Source: Hymenobacter convexus
Lineage (GTDB): Bacteria > Bacteroidota > Bacteroidia > Cytophagales > Hymenobacteraceae
Length of the DNA stretch: 64,000 nucleotides
Assembly (NCBI RefSeq): GCF_030580955.1
Contig: NZ_JAUQON010000007.1
Coordinates: forward strand, 62,001 to 126,000
Direction of reading: 5' to 3'
The first letter of the stretch is position 1. Each line of letters begins with the position of its first letter. The position numbers were made by a program, and so were the translations under genes. Below the pieces are notes generated by a model. The model saw only the letters and a program-made list of their open reading frames with translations. It searched no databases and was not told the DNA's origin. Positions 17,362 through 25,867 of the stretch are shown in pieces.

Positions 17362-19560
17362 ATGCGCTTGCCTCTTTCGCTGCTGTTGATTCTTGCCAGT
17401 TTCGTGGCCCGGGCGCAAAAATTCAGCCCGGCTGAACTGGCCCGCTGGAAGCAACAGGCGCAGCAGGTCAGCATCACGCGCGACACGTACGGCGTGCCGC
17501 ACATCTACGGCAAAACCGATGCCGACGCGGTTTTCGGCCTGCTCTACACGCAGTGCGAGGACGATTTTGACCGCCTCGAAACCAATTACCTGGATGCCAT
17601 TGGCCGGTTGGCGGAGGTAGAGGGCGAGGCGCAGTTGTACCACGACTTGCGGGCCCGGCTGTTTCTGGACAGCACGCAGGCCATCGGCATCTACAAACAG
17701 AGCCCGGCCGATATGAAGAAGCTGCTCGACGCCTTCGCGGCCGGCACCAACTACTACCTGGCCACCCACCCCACCGTGCATCCGCGGCTGCTGCGCCGTT
17801 TCCAGCCCTGGATGCCGCTGATGTTTAGCGAAGGCAGTATTGGCGGCAACATCAGCGTGGTGAGTCTGGAACGGCTGAAGGCGTTTTACAGCCAGCAGAA
17901 ATCTACTTCCTGGCAAAAACCCGACGCCGGGCAGCCCGACCGCGACGAAATCGGCTCGAACGGCTTCGCTATTGCACCGGCCAAAAGCGCCAACGGCCAC
18001 GCCCTGCTGCTCATCAACCCGCACACCTCGTTCTACTTTCGCTCCGAGGTGCAGATGGCCAGCCAGCAGGGCCTGAACGCCTACGGGGCCGTGACCTGGG
18101 GCCAGTTTTTTGTTTACCAGGGCTTTAATGAGCACTGCGGCTGGATGCACACCTCCAGCCAGGCCGACTCGATGGATGAATATCTGGAAACCATTGAAAA
18201 GAAAAACGGGGCCTACTTCTACCGCTACGGCGGCAAGCTGCGGCCGGTGCAGGCCGAAAAGGTGACGCTGCCCTACCGCGCCGGCAACCAGATGCTGCGC
18301 CGGACTTTCACCTTGTACCGCACCCACCACGGCCCGGTGGTGGGCCAGAAAACCGACCAGCAGTGGGTGACTTTGCGCATGATGAACACGCCGCTGGCCG
18401 CGCTGCAGCAGTCCTACCTGCGCACCAAAGCCACCGACTACGCCAGCTTTCAGCAGTTGATGAAGCTGAACGGCAACGCCACCAACAACACCGTTTTTGC
18501 CGATAGCAAGGGCAGCATTGCCTACTGGCACGGCAATTTTATGCCCCGGCGCGACCCAAAATTCGATTGGAGCCAGCCCGTGGACGGCAGCACTCCTGCT
18601 ACCGAATGGCAGGGCCTGCACCCCGTGAGTGAACTGGTACAGGTGCACAACCCCACCAGCGGCTTTATTCAGAACTGCAACTCGACGCCCTTCACGGTGG
18701 CCGGCCCCGGCAGCAGCCCTGCCCCGGGCAAATACCCCAGCTACATGGCCCCCGATGCCGAAAACTATCGGGGCCTGAACGCCGTGCGTGTACTCAGCCG
18801 GAAGGCCGTTTTCAACCTCGATACGCTCATTGCCGCCGCCAACGACCCGCACCTCACGGCTTTCGATGACATGCTGCCGCCGCTGCTCACGGCCTACCAG
18901 CCCACGTCGGCCGAAAAAGCCGCGGCCCCGGCCCTGGCCGAAGCCATTGAAATGCTGCGCGCCTGGAACCGCAGCTACAGCAAAACCTCCGTGGCCCAGA
19001 CCGTGGCCATTTACTGGGCCGAGCGGCTGCTGGCCAAGGCCCGGGCCCGCGTCCCGGCGGCCCAGCCCCAGCTCGACTACATCAGCTTCACGAAATTTGC
19101 CCTGGCCAACACCAGTCCGGCGGAAAAAACCGCCGCCCTCACCGAAGCCCTCGACGACCTGACCCGCGCCTTTGGCACCTGGAAGATGCCCTGGGGCGAC
19201 GTGAACCGCTTCCAGCGCCTCACCGGCCGCATCGAGGAGACGTATGACGACCAGCAGCTCAGCCTGCCGGTGGCGTTCACGTCGTCGGCCTGGGGCTCGC
19301 TGGCATCGTTCAAAGCGCAGGCCTACCCCGGCACGAAAAAGCGCTACGGCAGCGTAGGCAACAGCTTCGTGGCCGTGGTGGAGTTTGGGACGCGCGTAGT
19401 GGCGCGCTCCGTCGTCACGGGTGGGCAAAGCAGCCGGCCCGGTACCCCGCACTTCACCGACCAAGCCGACTTATACACCAACGGGCGCTTCAAAGACGTG
19501 CGCTTTTATCCGGAAGACGTGCAGGCGCACGCGGAGAAGACGTACCATCCGGGGCAGTAA
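17362..19560 (+). CDS. penicillin acylase family protein (Ntn hydrolase)
   Basis: A 732-aa secreted Ntn hydrolase. A signal peptide (1-19, ending FVARAQ) is followed by the alpha region, then the autocatalytic cleavage point before S199 in DEIGSNGFAI, which would be the N-terminal nucleophile of the beta chain. By family it cleaves an amide in substrates such as acyl-homoserine lactones, cephalosporins or other N-acyl compounds; sequence alone does not say which. Length and layout match the PvdQ/quorum-quenching type better than classical penicillin G acylase, but that is inference. Periplasmic, single gene. Confidence 0.88.
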   Translation: MRLPLSLLLILASFVARAQKFSPAELARWKQQAQQVSITRDTYGVPHIYGKTDADAVFGLLYTQCEDDFDRLETNYLDAIGRLAEVEGEAQLYHDLRARLFLDSTQAIGIYKQSPADMKKLLDAFAAGTNYYLATHPTVHPRLLRRFQPWMPLMFSEGSIGGNISVVSLERLKAFYSQQKSTSWQKPDAGQPDRDEIGSNGFAIAPAKSANGHALLLINPHTSFYFRSEVQMASQQGLNAYGAVTWGQFFVYQGFNEHCGWMHTSSQADSMDEYLETIEKKNGAYFYRYGGKLRPVQAEKVTLPYRAGNQMLRRTFTLYRTHHGPVVGQKTDQQWVTLRMMNTPLAALQQSYLRTKATDYASFQQLMKLNGNATNNTVFADSKGSIAYWHGNFMPRRDPKFDWSQPVDGSTPATEWQGLHPVSELVQVHNPTSGFIQNCNSTPFTVAGPGSSPAPGKYPSYMAPDAENYRGLNAVRVLSRKAVFNLDTLIAAANDPHLTAFDDMLPPLLTAYQPTSAEKAAAPALAEAIEMLRAWNRSYSKTSVAQTVAIYWAERLLAKARARVPAAQPQLDYISFTKFALANTSPAEKTAALTEALDDLTRAFGTWKMPWGDVNRFQRLTGRIEETYDDQQLSLPVAFTSSAWGSLASFKAQAYPGTKKRYGSVGNSFVAVVEFGTRVVARSVVTGGQSSRPGTPHFTDQADLYTNGRFKDVRFYPEDVQAHAEKTYHPGQ

Positions 19561-19571
19561 CAGGCTTCCCT

Positions 19572-19607
19572 GAACGTCATGCTTCGACTACGCTCAGCAT
19601 GACGTTC
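19572..19607. repeat. short palindromic repeat GAACGTCATGCTTCGA...GCATGACGTTC
   Basis: A 36-nt imperfect palindrome whose ends GAACGTCATGC/GCATGACGTTC are perfectly inverted; it is the short form of the dispersed repeat family. Followed by a T run, so it may also terminate the acylase transcript. Confidence 0.65.
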
Positions 19608-19639
19608 TTTTTTCACAATCTTACTACACCTCTTCCCTA

Positions 19640-19816
19640 ATGGACATCAAATATCTTTCCGACGACAAAGGCAAAATCACCGGCGTTTTTATTCCGATTG
19701 CCGAATGGGAGCGGCTGCAAAAGCAATACAACATCAGCGAAAAAGCCCCGGCCGACTCCGGCGCCCAGCTCCAGCAGTCGCTGGCCGAGGCGCTGAAAAA
19801 AGTAAAGCCGGAGTAG
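19640..19816 (+). CDS. small antitoxin-like protein, 58 aa
   Basis: A short gene beginning MDIKYLSDDKGKITGVFIPI and followed by AEWERLQKQY, then an acidic/helical tail ending LKKVKPE. The layout (short beta strand, an IPIAEWERLQ segment, helical C terminus) is like small Phd/RelB-type antitoxins of Bacteroidota, but no toxin gene lies next to it: the neighbours are a hydrolase upstream and a convergent gene downstream. Start ATG 19640 and stop TAG 19814 are clear and codon use is typical. Function is inferred from shape only. Confidence 0.55.
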   Translation: MDIKYLSDDKGKITGVFIPIAEWERLQKQYNISEKAPADSGAQLQQSLAEALKKVKPE

Positions 19817-19876
19817 CTATTCGCTATTCCGGCTTTGCCTTGTTTTTTGAAACGACGCTATCAAGGGGCCCAATAT

Positions 19877-20365
19877 CTACTTGGCAGGGAGCGTCAGCAG
19901 GCCGGCAATGCCTTTCACGTTGAGGCGGGCAAACTTGCGCACACGGTCGAAGCGGGCGGTGGTTTCGGCCAGTTCCTCGTCGGGGGGCAGAGCGTTGGGC
20001 ACGTCGGTGTGCAGGCGCTCGAAGATGGTTGCGGCGATGTCCATGTAGCCGAGCAGCAGCAGGTAGAGCTGTTTCTTCTCGGCCTCGGCGTAGCCCTTGG
20101 TGCGAATGGCCTTGTTGAGCGTGTCGAGCTGGGTAGTTTCATCGGTGAATAGGTCGCGCAGGGCATTGCGCGCCGTCCAATAATCGGCCAGCTGCCCGGC
20201 GCTGGCCCCCGACACCGCAAACGGAAACGCTTCGGCAAAAGCCGTGGCCCGCGCAAAAGTCGTTTCGGCCTCGTACACACCGGCCAAGTGCTTTTGCAGG
20301 CTAGTCCAGAGGCCGGTGCGGGCCTTGTCGAAGGCGGAGGCGGCGTTGGCGTCCGAAGGGGTCAT
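19877..20365 (-). CDS. hypothetical protein, 162 aa, helical
   Basis: A soluble, mostly helical protein rich in Ala, Leu, Asp and Glu, with no signal peptide, membrane segment or catalytic motif that I can recognise. It is oriented in tandem with the cupin gene upstream, 72 nt away, a gap that holds a degenerate copy of the dispersed repeat. No function can be proposed. Confidence 0.55.
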   Translation of the reverse strand: MTPSDANAASAFDKARTGLWTSLQKHLAGVYEAETTFARATAFAEAFPFAVSGASAGQLADYWTARNALRDLFTDETTQLDTLNKAIRTKGYAEAEKKQLYLLLLGYMDIAATIFERLHTDVPNALPPDEELAETTARFDRVRKFARLNVKGIAGLLTLPAK

Positions 20366-20388
20366 GGGCAGTAGAGGGTTGGGGTGGA

Positions 20389-20420
20389 AGAGTTGCTTCG
20401 GCTACGCTCAGCCTAACGAC
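20389..20420. repeat. degenerate copy of the dispersed repeat
   Basis: Contains GTTGCTTCGGCTACGCTCAGCCTAAC, an altered version of the TGCTTCG...CGCTCAGCATGAC core seen elsewhere. Lies in the gap between two minus-strand genes. Confidence 0.4.
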
Positions 20421-20437
20421 TACAATGTTACCGCTTT

Positions 20438-20944
20438 CTACCGGCCAAAATCGTCCTGCACCCGCACGATGTCATCTTCGTCCGACGGGTTGCTGGCGTC
20501 GGTGTGCTGCCAGATTTCGGCCAGCACGCCCCAGTCCTTGAGGCCCACGAGGCGGTGGCGCTCGCCTTGCTTAAGCACGATGCGCTCGCCCACTTGGTAG
20601 CTTTTCACTTCGCCCTGCTCGTCGGTGTCGCTGGTGGCCACGCCCACGGGGCCCTGCACCACCTGCCAGATTTCGGCACGGCGGTGGTGGTATTGCCAGC
20701 TCAGGCGCTGGTGCGGCGCCACCAGCAGCACCTTCGGGCTCAGCTTGCCCGAAATGCGCAGGTTGTCAACTGCGAGGCCATCAAAATAAGTGTCAGCAAA
20801 TTGCTGGGCTTGGTCTTCGTCAATTACGAAAAAGCCACCCCAGGGGCGTGTCGGGTCTTCTTTGGCAATGTTGAAGCCTTGCTGCTTCAGCGTCTGGGCC
20901 ACCTGATGAAACAGGGCGCGCTTCTGGGAATCGGTATCGGACAT
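20438..20944 (-). CDS. cupin protein, mannose-6-phosphate-isomerase type II-like
   Basis: A 168-aa cupin. Conserved metal-site features appear in LSWQYHHRRAEIWQVVQGPVGV (about residues 80-101), with the His-His and Glu ligands, and in ERHRLVGLKDWG near 129-140. An N-terminal part before it contains RPWGGFFVIDE, typical of the C-terminal domain of type II mannose-6-phosphate isomerases. It may act on a sugar phosphate, but the full two-domain enzyme is absent, so the substrate is unknown. ATG 20944 is well placed. Confidence 0.7.
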   Translation of the reverse strand: MSDTDSQKRALFHQVAQTLKQQGFNIAKEDPTRPWGGFFVIDEDQAQQFADTYFDGLAVDNLRISGKLSPKVLLVAPHQRLSWQYHHRRAEIWQVVQGPVGVATSDTDEQGEVKSYQVGERIVLKQGERHRLVGLKDWGVLAEIWQHTDASNPSDEDDIVRVQDDFGR

Positions 20945-21003
20945 AGAAAATGGGTGTTCTTAATCGGGCAAAAGTAATGTACTGTGCCCACTCTGCCTTT
21001 TTT

Positions 21004-21888
21004 CTAATACGTCTTCGCCGCATCGGCCGGCACCACCACCACAAAATCAGCAATGTTGAGCTGCTCTTTCTCCAGCGTCTGGAGCTGCTCCTGCGTCACC
21101 ACGCTCAGGGTGCGCACGCGCAGCTTGGGGGCGTACTGGCGCAGCCAGGCCACAATGCCGTCGTGGTGGTCGGAGTGGTAGCTGCCGTTGACGTGCAGCA
21201 GCGTTTGGCCGGGCTGGCGGCTGGCCTGGATGAAGTGGGCCATGGTGGCATCCTTCAGCGCCTGGGCCTGGATGATGTTCTGGGCGCCCCCGCCGTGCGC
21301 GCTGCCGGTGCCGCCGAACATGGCGGCCATGTTTTTATAGCCGGGCAGGTCGTAGTCTACTTTCAACGGCAGCGGGGCCAGCAGGGCGCGGTCCACGGCC
21401 GGGAGCTTGTCGAGGGCGGTGAGGCTGCGCTGGGCCACCACTTTGGCGAAGGGGCGTGGGGCGTTGGTGCCAACGATGGGCAGGTGGTTTTCGCGGGCGA
21501 ACAGCAGCAGCGGGCGGTAATCGGTGGCGTAGTTGGGCCACGGGCGGGCCTGGCGCTCGAAGGCGGTATCGGCCAGCTCGCCGGTGGAGTAGGCGGCCAC
21601 CAGCGGCTGCACGTCGCGCTCAAACATCTCCATGCCCAGCACCAGCTGGCCGGGTTTCTTCAGCTTCAGCAAGTCCCTGGCCACTTGCAGCTCCAGCCAG
21701 TGCGTGAGGGCGTCGTTGTGCTGCTCGCCGAAGAGCACCACGTCGGCCTGAGCCAGTTCCTGCAGCATCTGGTCATAATCAGCCGGCGGGCCGGCGGCGG
21801 TGAAGAGGCGGTAAGCGGGTCGGTCGGCGGCGAAGCTGGCGAGGCCGAGGAGCAGCAGGAAGAAGCTGATGAGGCGAAGGAAGCGCAT
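21004..21888 (-). CDS. ChaN-like haem/iron-regulated lipoprotein-type protein
   Basis: A 294-aa exported protein: signal peptide (1-21) and a Tiki/ChaN-like fold with the signature FGEQHNDALTHWLELQV near residues 50-66 and GMEMFERD later, plus HVNGSYHSDHHDGI near 233-246 with several His. ChaN-type proteins bind haem or iron and lie in the periplasm or on the outer membrane; other members of the clan are proteases, so this role is inferred. A lipobox Cys is not obvious, so it may not be a lipoprotein here. The start at 21888 fits the signal peptide. Confidence 0.75.
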   Translation of the reverse strand: MRFLRLISFFLLLLGLASFAADRPAYRLFTAAGPPADYDQMLQELAQADVVLFGEQHNDALTHWLELQVARDLLKLKKPGQLVLGMEMFERDVQPLVAAYSTGELADTAFERQARPWPNYATDYRPLLLFARENHLPIVGTNAPRPFAKVVAQRSLTALDKLPAVDRALLAPLPLKVDYDLPGYKNMAAMFGGTGSAHGGGAQNIIQAQALKDATMAHFIQASRQPGQTLLHVNGSYHSDHHDGIVAWLRQYAPKLRVRTLSVVTQEQLQTLEKEQLNIADFVVVVPADAAKTY

Positions 21889-21913
21889 AATTTGAGAGGC
21901 GTTGCAACAAAAA

Positions 21914-22005
21914 AACGTCATGCTGAGCTTGTCGAAGCATCTCTACCGCGCAAGTAATTAATCACTGCTGCGGTAGAGATGCTTCGACAAGCTCAGCATG
22001 ACGTT
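21914..22005. repeat. 36-bp perfect inverted repeat, TCATGCTGAGC...CTCTACC type
   Basis: Arms 21914-21949 and 21970-22005 are perfect reverse complements over 36 nt (AACGTCATGCTGAGCTTG ... CTCTACCGC) with a 20-nt spacer. It lies between the ABC permease stop and the start of the ChaN-like gene. Transcribed, it would form a very stable hairpin. Confidence 0.9.
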
Positions 22006-22032
22006 CAAAGTTCGCTCGGCGAGTCGGGAAAT

Positions 22033-23421
22033 CTAGCCCTTATAGAACATCCATTTTCCCAGCTCTTTGTACGTCACCTTCTTACCGTACATCAGGATGC
22101 CCACCCGGTAGATGCGCGCCGCCACCCACACCGTGCCGATGAAACCCAGAATGAGCAGGAAGATGGACAGCCCCAGCTGCCACATCGGCACGCCAAATGG
22201 CAGGCGGATAACCATGGCAATGGGCGAGGTGAGCGGAAACATCGACATCCAGAAAGCCACCGGCCCGTCGGGGTTGCGCAGTATCACCGACACGCCCACG
22301 ATGTAGCTCAGAATGAGCGGCATGGTAATCGGAAACATGAATTGCTGGGTATCGGTCTGGTCGTCCACGGCCGCGCCCACGGCCCCAAACAGTGCCCCGT
22401 ACAGCAGGTAGCCGCCCAGGAAGTAGATGATGAAGCCGAACAGGATGGTGCCCAGCGGCAGGTTGGCCAGCACTTCAAAAACCTTGAAACGGCCGGTCAT
22501 CATGGGTTGCTGTTTCTGGGCATCCATGCCTTTATCGAAGGCCGCCGCCGCTGAGCGAGGCTCGTCATCGGCCGCAGCTTTGGCAGCGCCGGGGGCGGGC
22601 GTAGCGGCCACTTCGGTTTTAGGCTTGTCGTCGTGCATCAGCATCGGCATTACCACCGACGATACGCCGAACGAGAGCACGCCCCACAGCAGAAACTGGG
22701 TGAGGCCCACGGCCGCAATGCCCACAATCTTGCCCATCATCAAGTCAAACGGCTTCACCGACGACAGCATCACCTCCATGATGCGGCTCGACTTCTCCTC
22801 TCCCACGCCGCGCATAATCTGCACACCGTAGATGAAAATGAACAGGTAAATGGCCAGCGCCAGCGCGTAGGCTGTGCCCGAGGTGGCCAGGGCGTTGCTG
22901 TCGGCTTCCTTGCCGCTCTCGTCGAGGCTGATGGCTTGCAAATCCACCTTCGAGCGCAAGCGGTCGAGTTGGTCCTGCGTGAGGCCTGATTTCTGCATTT
23001 TGAGTTCAGAAAAGGCCTTGTTCAGGGCATTCTCGACGGCCAGTTGCTTTTTCAGGCTGATGTTGCCTTTGCCGAAAAACTGCACGCCGGTGGGCTTCTC
23101 CACGTCGAGGCCGGCGGGCAGGTACACCAGGCCGTCGTGCTTGGCTTTCTGGAAGCCTTTTTTGGCTTCGGCCAGCGTGCCGCTGGCGGTTTCGAAGCGC
23201 AGCTGCGGGGTGCTCACGAGGCGGCTGGCCACGTTCAGGCCGGAGTCGTCGCGCACCTCCACCACGTCGGTGGTGTCGTTGTCGGAGCTGGCCACTTTGG
23301 CGATGATGAAGCCGAACGCCGCCAGCAGCAGCGGCACGGCCAGCGTGAGAATGATGAAGGATTTTTTGCGAACGCGGGTGAGGTATTCGCGTTGGGCGAC
23401 GAGTAAAAATTTAGAAGCCAT
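22033..23421 (-). CDS. ABC-2 type transporter permease (NatB-like)
   Basis: A 462-aa membrane protein: one N-terminal helix (about 20-42), a large extracytoplasmic domain (about 45-175), then several helices in the second half (from about 180), including the ABC-2 helix block GVGEEKSSRIMEVMLSS typical of NatB/YhaP permeases. With the ATPase gene 6 nt upstream on the same strand it forms an exporter of the Na+/drug efflux type; its substrate is unknown. An internal Ala/Pro-rich loop near residues 275-300 is probably flexible. Confidence 0.85.
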   Translation of the reverse strand: MASKFLLVAQREYLTRVRKKSFIILTLAVPLLLAAFGFIIAKVASSDNDTTDVVEVRDDSGLNVASRLVSTPQLRFETASGTLAEAKKGFQKAKHDGLVYLPAGLDVEKPTGVQFFGKGNISLKKQLAVENALNKAFSELKMQKSGLTQDQLDRLRSKVDLQAISLDESGKEADSNALATSGTAYALALAIYLFIFIYGVQIMRGVGEEKSSRIMEVMLSSVKPFDLMMGKIVGIAAVGLTQFLLWGVLSFGVSSVVMPMLMHDDKPKTEVAATPAPGAAKAAADDEPRSAAAAFDKGMDAQKQQPMMTGRFKVFEVLANLPLGTILFGFIIYFLGGYLLYGALFGAVGAAVDDQTDTQQFMFPITMPLILSYIVGVSVILRNPDGPVAFWMSMFPLTSPIAMVIRLPFGVPMWQLGLSIFLLILGFIGTVWVAARIYRVGILMYGKKVTYKELGKWMFYKG

Positions 23422-23427
23422 GGCGGA

Positions 23428-24375
23428 TTAAAGCAACGCGTTAGCGGTTTCGGTGAGGGTTTCGGGCATGGTTTCGCGCACGCGCCGGATGAAAATCTCG
23501 TTGATGCTCGGGATTTTCTCGCGGAAGGCTTCCACTTCCACCGCCCCGATGAGGTAGCGCAGCAGGTCGTTGGGCCGCACGCCGGCGTGCAACTGCACCC
23601 GGGCGTAGAAGTGGCCGTTTTCGCGCTCTTTCTGCTCCACCACCTCAAAATCGGGGTGCACCAGAATGAGCTTGCCCTTGCCTTCCACCTCATAGGTATT
23701 GGTTTTGAACTGGTCCCGAATCAGGTTAATGGGCCCGTCGAGTACCTTGCGCGAGCGGTTGATGAGGGCAATGTTGTCGCACATCTCCTCCACCGATTCC
23801 ATGCGGTGCGTCGAGAAAATGATGGTGGCGCCCTGCTTGCGCAGCTCCAGAATCTCGTCTTTAATCAGGTTGGCGTTAATCGGGTCGAAGCCCGAAAACG
23901 GCTCATCCAGAATAATCAGCTTGGGGTCGTGCAGCACCGTGGCAATGAACTGCACCTTTTGCTGCATGCCCTTGCTGAGGTCTTCCACGTTTTTGCCGGC
24001 CCACTCTTTTATCTCGAAACGGTTCAGCCAATGCTTGATGCGCGCCGTGGCATCGCTGCGGCTCAGGCCGCGCAGCTGGGCCAGGTAGAGCAGCTGCTCG
24101 CCCACTTTCATCTTTTTGTAGAGGCCGCGCTCCTCGGGCAAATAGCCAATCTGGGCAATGTGGCTGGGGTTGAGCCGCTCGCCGCGGAAGCGGATTTCGC
24201 CCTCATCGGCCCCGGTAATCTGGGTGATGATGCGGATGAGCGAGGTTTTGCCCGCGCCGTTGGGCCCGAGCAGGCCGAAAATGCTGCCCTCGGGAATTTC
24301 CAGGCTCACGCCCGAGAGGGCGACGTGGTTGGCGTAGGCCTTGCGCACGTCGATGGCTTCCAGAATTGGTTTCAC
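23428..24375 (-). CDS. ABC transporter ATP-binding protein (NatA-like)
   Basis: A 315-aa ATPase partner of the downstream permease (6-nt gap, same strand). Walker A GPNGAGKT (37-44), signature LSKGMQQK, Walker B LIILDEPFSGFDP and the His loop STHRMESVEEM are visible, followed by a C-terminal extension typical of NatA-type exporters. The start GTG at 24375 gives MKPILEAIDVRKAY, the usual beginning of the family; a TTG further upstream would add 17 residues of unlike composition. Confidence 0.88.
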   Translation of the reverse strand: MKPILEAIDVRKAYANHVALSGVSLEIPEGSIFGLLGPNGAGKTSLIRIITQITGADEGEIRFRGERLNPSHIAQIGYLPEERGLYKKMKVGEQLLYLAQLRGLSRSDATARIKHWLNRFEIKEWAGKNVEDLSKGMQQKVQFIATVLHDPKLIILDEPFSGFDPINANLIKDEILELRKQGATIIFSTHRMESVEEMCDNIALINRSRKVLDGPINLIRDQFKTNTYEVEGKGKLILVHPDFEVVEQKERENGHFYARVQLHAGVRPNDLLRYLIGAVEVEAFREKIPSINEIFIRRVRETMPETLTETANALL

Positions 24376-24524
24376 AGAAAGAAGGGTTGGTTGGCGGGTT
24401 AAATGTAGAGGAATGTCGCTTGACAAATGTATCAGGTGCCGCCGTCAGTCGCCAATGGACGGGCGCCAAACAGCGGCATAGCGTCCCCAAACGGTGAGTA
24501 ACCGAGATGAACGGAGCAGCCCAA

Positions 24525-25157
24525 TCAGCGCGCCGGTTCGGCATCAGCAAGTTCGTGCAGGCTGGCTTCCAGGCGGTCGAGGTGCTGACCATAGAGACGC
24601 TGCAAGTACCAGCGGGCGGCCCGTACCACGGCCCATTGCAAGAGCAGGCCCAGCACAAGCAGCGCCGCCCCCAGGCCGAGCAGCATACCGATGCGCACCC
24701 CGCCGGGCCGGCCCCATTCTTTGCCGGCCACAAATTCGAACGCCAGCAGCAGCGAAGCAGGCGGCATGGCCAGGGTCAGCCGATAATTGAAGCGCAGCAT
24801 GCTCCGCAGCCCGGCGCTTAAGCGCCGCAGGTTGCCCAGCACATGCCCCTCGGGCTGGGTCATCTGCTTCAACATGGCCAATTTGCGGTAGTAGTACCCC
24901 AGCATCACCAGCGACACGAGAAATAGGCTCACCACCTGCGCCCGCTCCAGAAAATTACTGGCAAACCTTATTATCAGCGGCATTGCCACCGCCATCACCA
25001 CTACAAAACCCAATTCCCACCGGGCATTGCGGCGCATTTTTTCCACGAGTCCATCCGAACGCTGGGCTAACAGGCGGCTAAGCGCTGCTTGGTTTATGGG
25101 TGGCGCGGCCGGCTCGGGCTGCTGCCATTGGCGGCGGAGGTCATCGAGTTCTAGCAT
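24525..25157 (-). CDS. membrane protein, possible anti-sigma factor partner
   Basis: A 210-aa protein beginning MLELDDLRRQWQQP, a short cytoplasmic helix, with transmembrane segments about 48-65, 74-92, 124-142 and 150-170. Its start overlaps the stop of the ECF sigma gene by 7 nt, the usual position of an anti-sigma factor, and the N-terminal helix could bind sigma. It lacks the His-x3-Cys-x2-Cys zinc motif of ZAS anti-sigmas, so the role rests on position only. Confidence 0.55.
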   Translation of the reverse strand: MLELDDLRRQWQQPEPAAPPINQAALSRLLAQRSDGLVEKMRRNARWELGFVVVMAVAMPLIIRFASNFLERAQVVSLFLVSLVMLGYYYRKLAMLKQMTQPEGHVLGNLRRLSAGLRSMLRFNYRLTLAMPPASLLLAFEFVAGKEWGRPGGVRIGMLLGLGAALLVLGLLLQWAVVRAARWYLQRLYGQHLDRLEASLHELADAEPAR

Positions 25158-25666
25158 CGGGTGGCGGGGACTAAGAGGGCGCGAAGTTTTTCCTGCACGC
25201 GGTGCATTTTCACGCGCACATTGTTTTGGGTAATGCCCAGAATGTCGGCCATCTCATCATAAGGCCGGTCTTCGAGATAGAGCAAAATGAAAGCCTTGTC
25301 CACGTCCGACAGCCGGCCAATGGCGCGGTAGAGCTGGGCGCGGTCATCGGCATCGAAACCCGTTTCCGGTGCCTGGGCCACGGCCAGCGCCTCGGCGTCC
25401 AGCTCGCTCGGGGCCGGGCGGCGGGTGCGCTGGCGCAGGTTCGAGATGGCTACGTTCAGGGCAATGCGGTAGAGCCAGGTGCTGAGCTTGGCATTGGCCT
25501 GCGGCACGTAGCGCGGCCACGCCCGCCACAGCTGCAGCACCATTTCCTGGAACAAGTCCTGGCGGTCGTCGGCATCCTGGCAGTAGAGCCGAGCCACGCG
25601 CCGCAGCAGCGGCTGGTACTCGTGTAGCGCGGCAACAAAATCAGCAGACGGGGTGGCGGAAGCCAT
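25151..25666 (-). CDS. ECF-type RNA polymerase sigma factor
   Basis: A 171-aa sigma factor. Region 2 spans about residues 20-85 (DRQDLFQEMVLQLWRAW, then KLSTWLYRIALNVA) and region 4 about 115-165, with the DEMADILGITQNNVRVKMHR helix-turn-helix. ECF factors direct polymerase to a small regulon in response to an envelope or other signal; the overlapping membrane gene is the likely anti-sigma. The start at 25666 is chosen because the longer frame has non-family sequence. Closest by look to the Bacteroidota ECF group; regulon unknown. Confidence 0.9.
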   Translation of the reverse strand: MASATPSADFVAALHEYQPLLRRVARLYCQDADDRQDLFQEMVLQLWRAWPRYVPQANAKLSTWLYRIALNVAISNLRQRTRRPAPSELDAEALAVAQAPETGFDADDRAQLYRAIGRLSDVDKAFILLYLEDRPYDEMADILGITQNNVRVKMHRVQEKLRALLVPATRC

Positions 25667-25750
25667 GCGGGGGTAAGAGTGTTTCAGGCAGGTGAATCGC
25701 AGCCGATTAAGAAGCATTACAAGAATGCTCGATTTTTTCGGAAGCCCACA

Positions 25751-25788
25751 AGAACATCATGCCAAGCGCAGCCGAAGCATGACGTTCT
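25751..25788. repeat. short palindromic repeat, AGAACATCATGCC...GCATGACGTTCT
   Basis: 38-nt imperfect palindrome of the dispersed family, in the gap between dnaJ and the sigma factor gene. Confidence 0.6.
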
Positions 25789-25808
25789 TTATTGGCCGTG
25801 TATCAAAT

Positions 25809-25846
25809 AAAAAGCCCCGCCTGACCAATGGCCAGCCGGGGCTTTT
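25809..25846. terminator. intrinsic terminator near the dnaJ 3' end
   Basis: AAAAGCCCCG...CCGGGGCTTTT hairpin with a CTG(G)CC/GG(T)CAG inner stem and A/T tails on both sides, suitable for the dnaJ transcript on the minus strand. Confidence 0.7.
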
Positions 25847-25867
25847 CATAACTATTCCAATCAAGAA

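Noticed and set aside
17347..19464. 705-codon minus-strand open frame over the acylase gene
   Set aside because: Antisense shadow with Gly/His/Val-rich, low-complexity composition; the plus-strand acylase has clear catalytic motifs.
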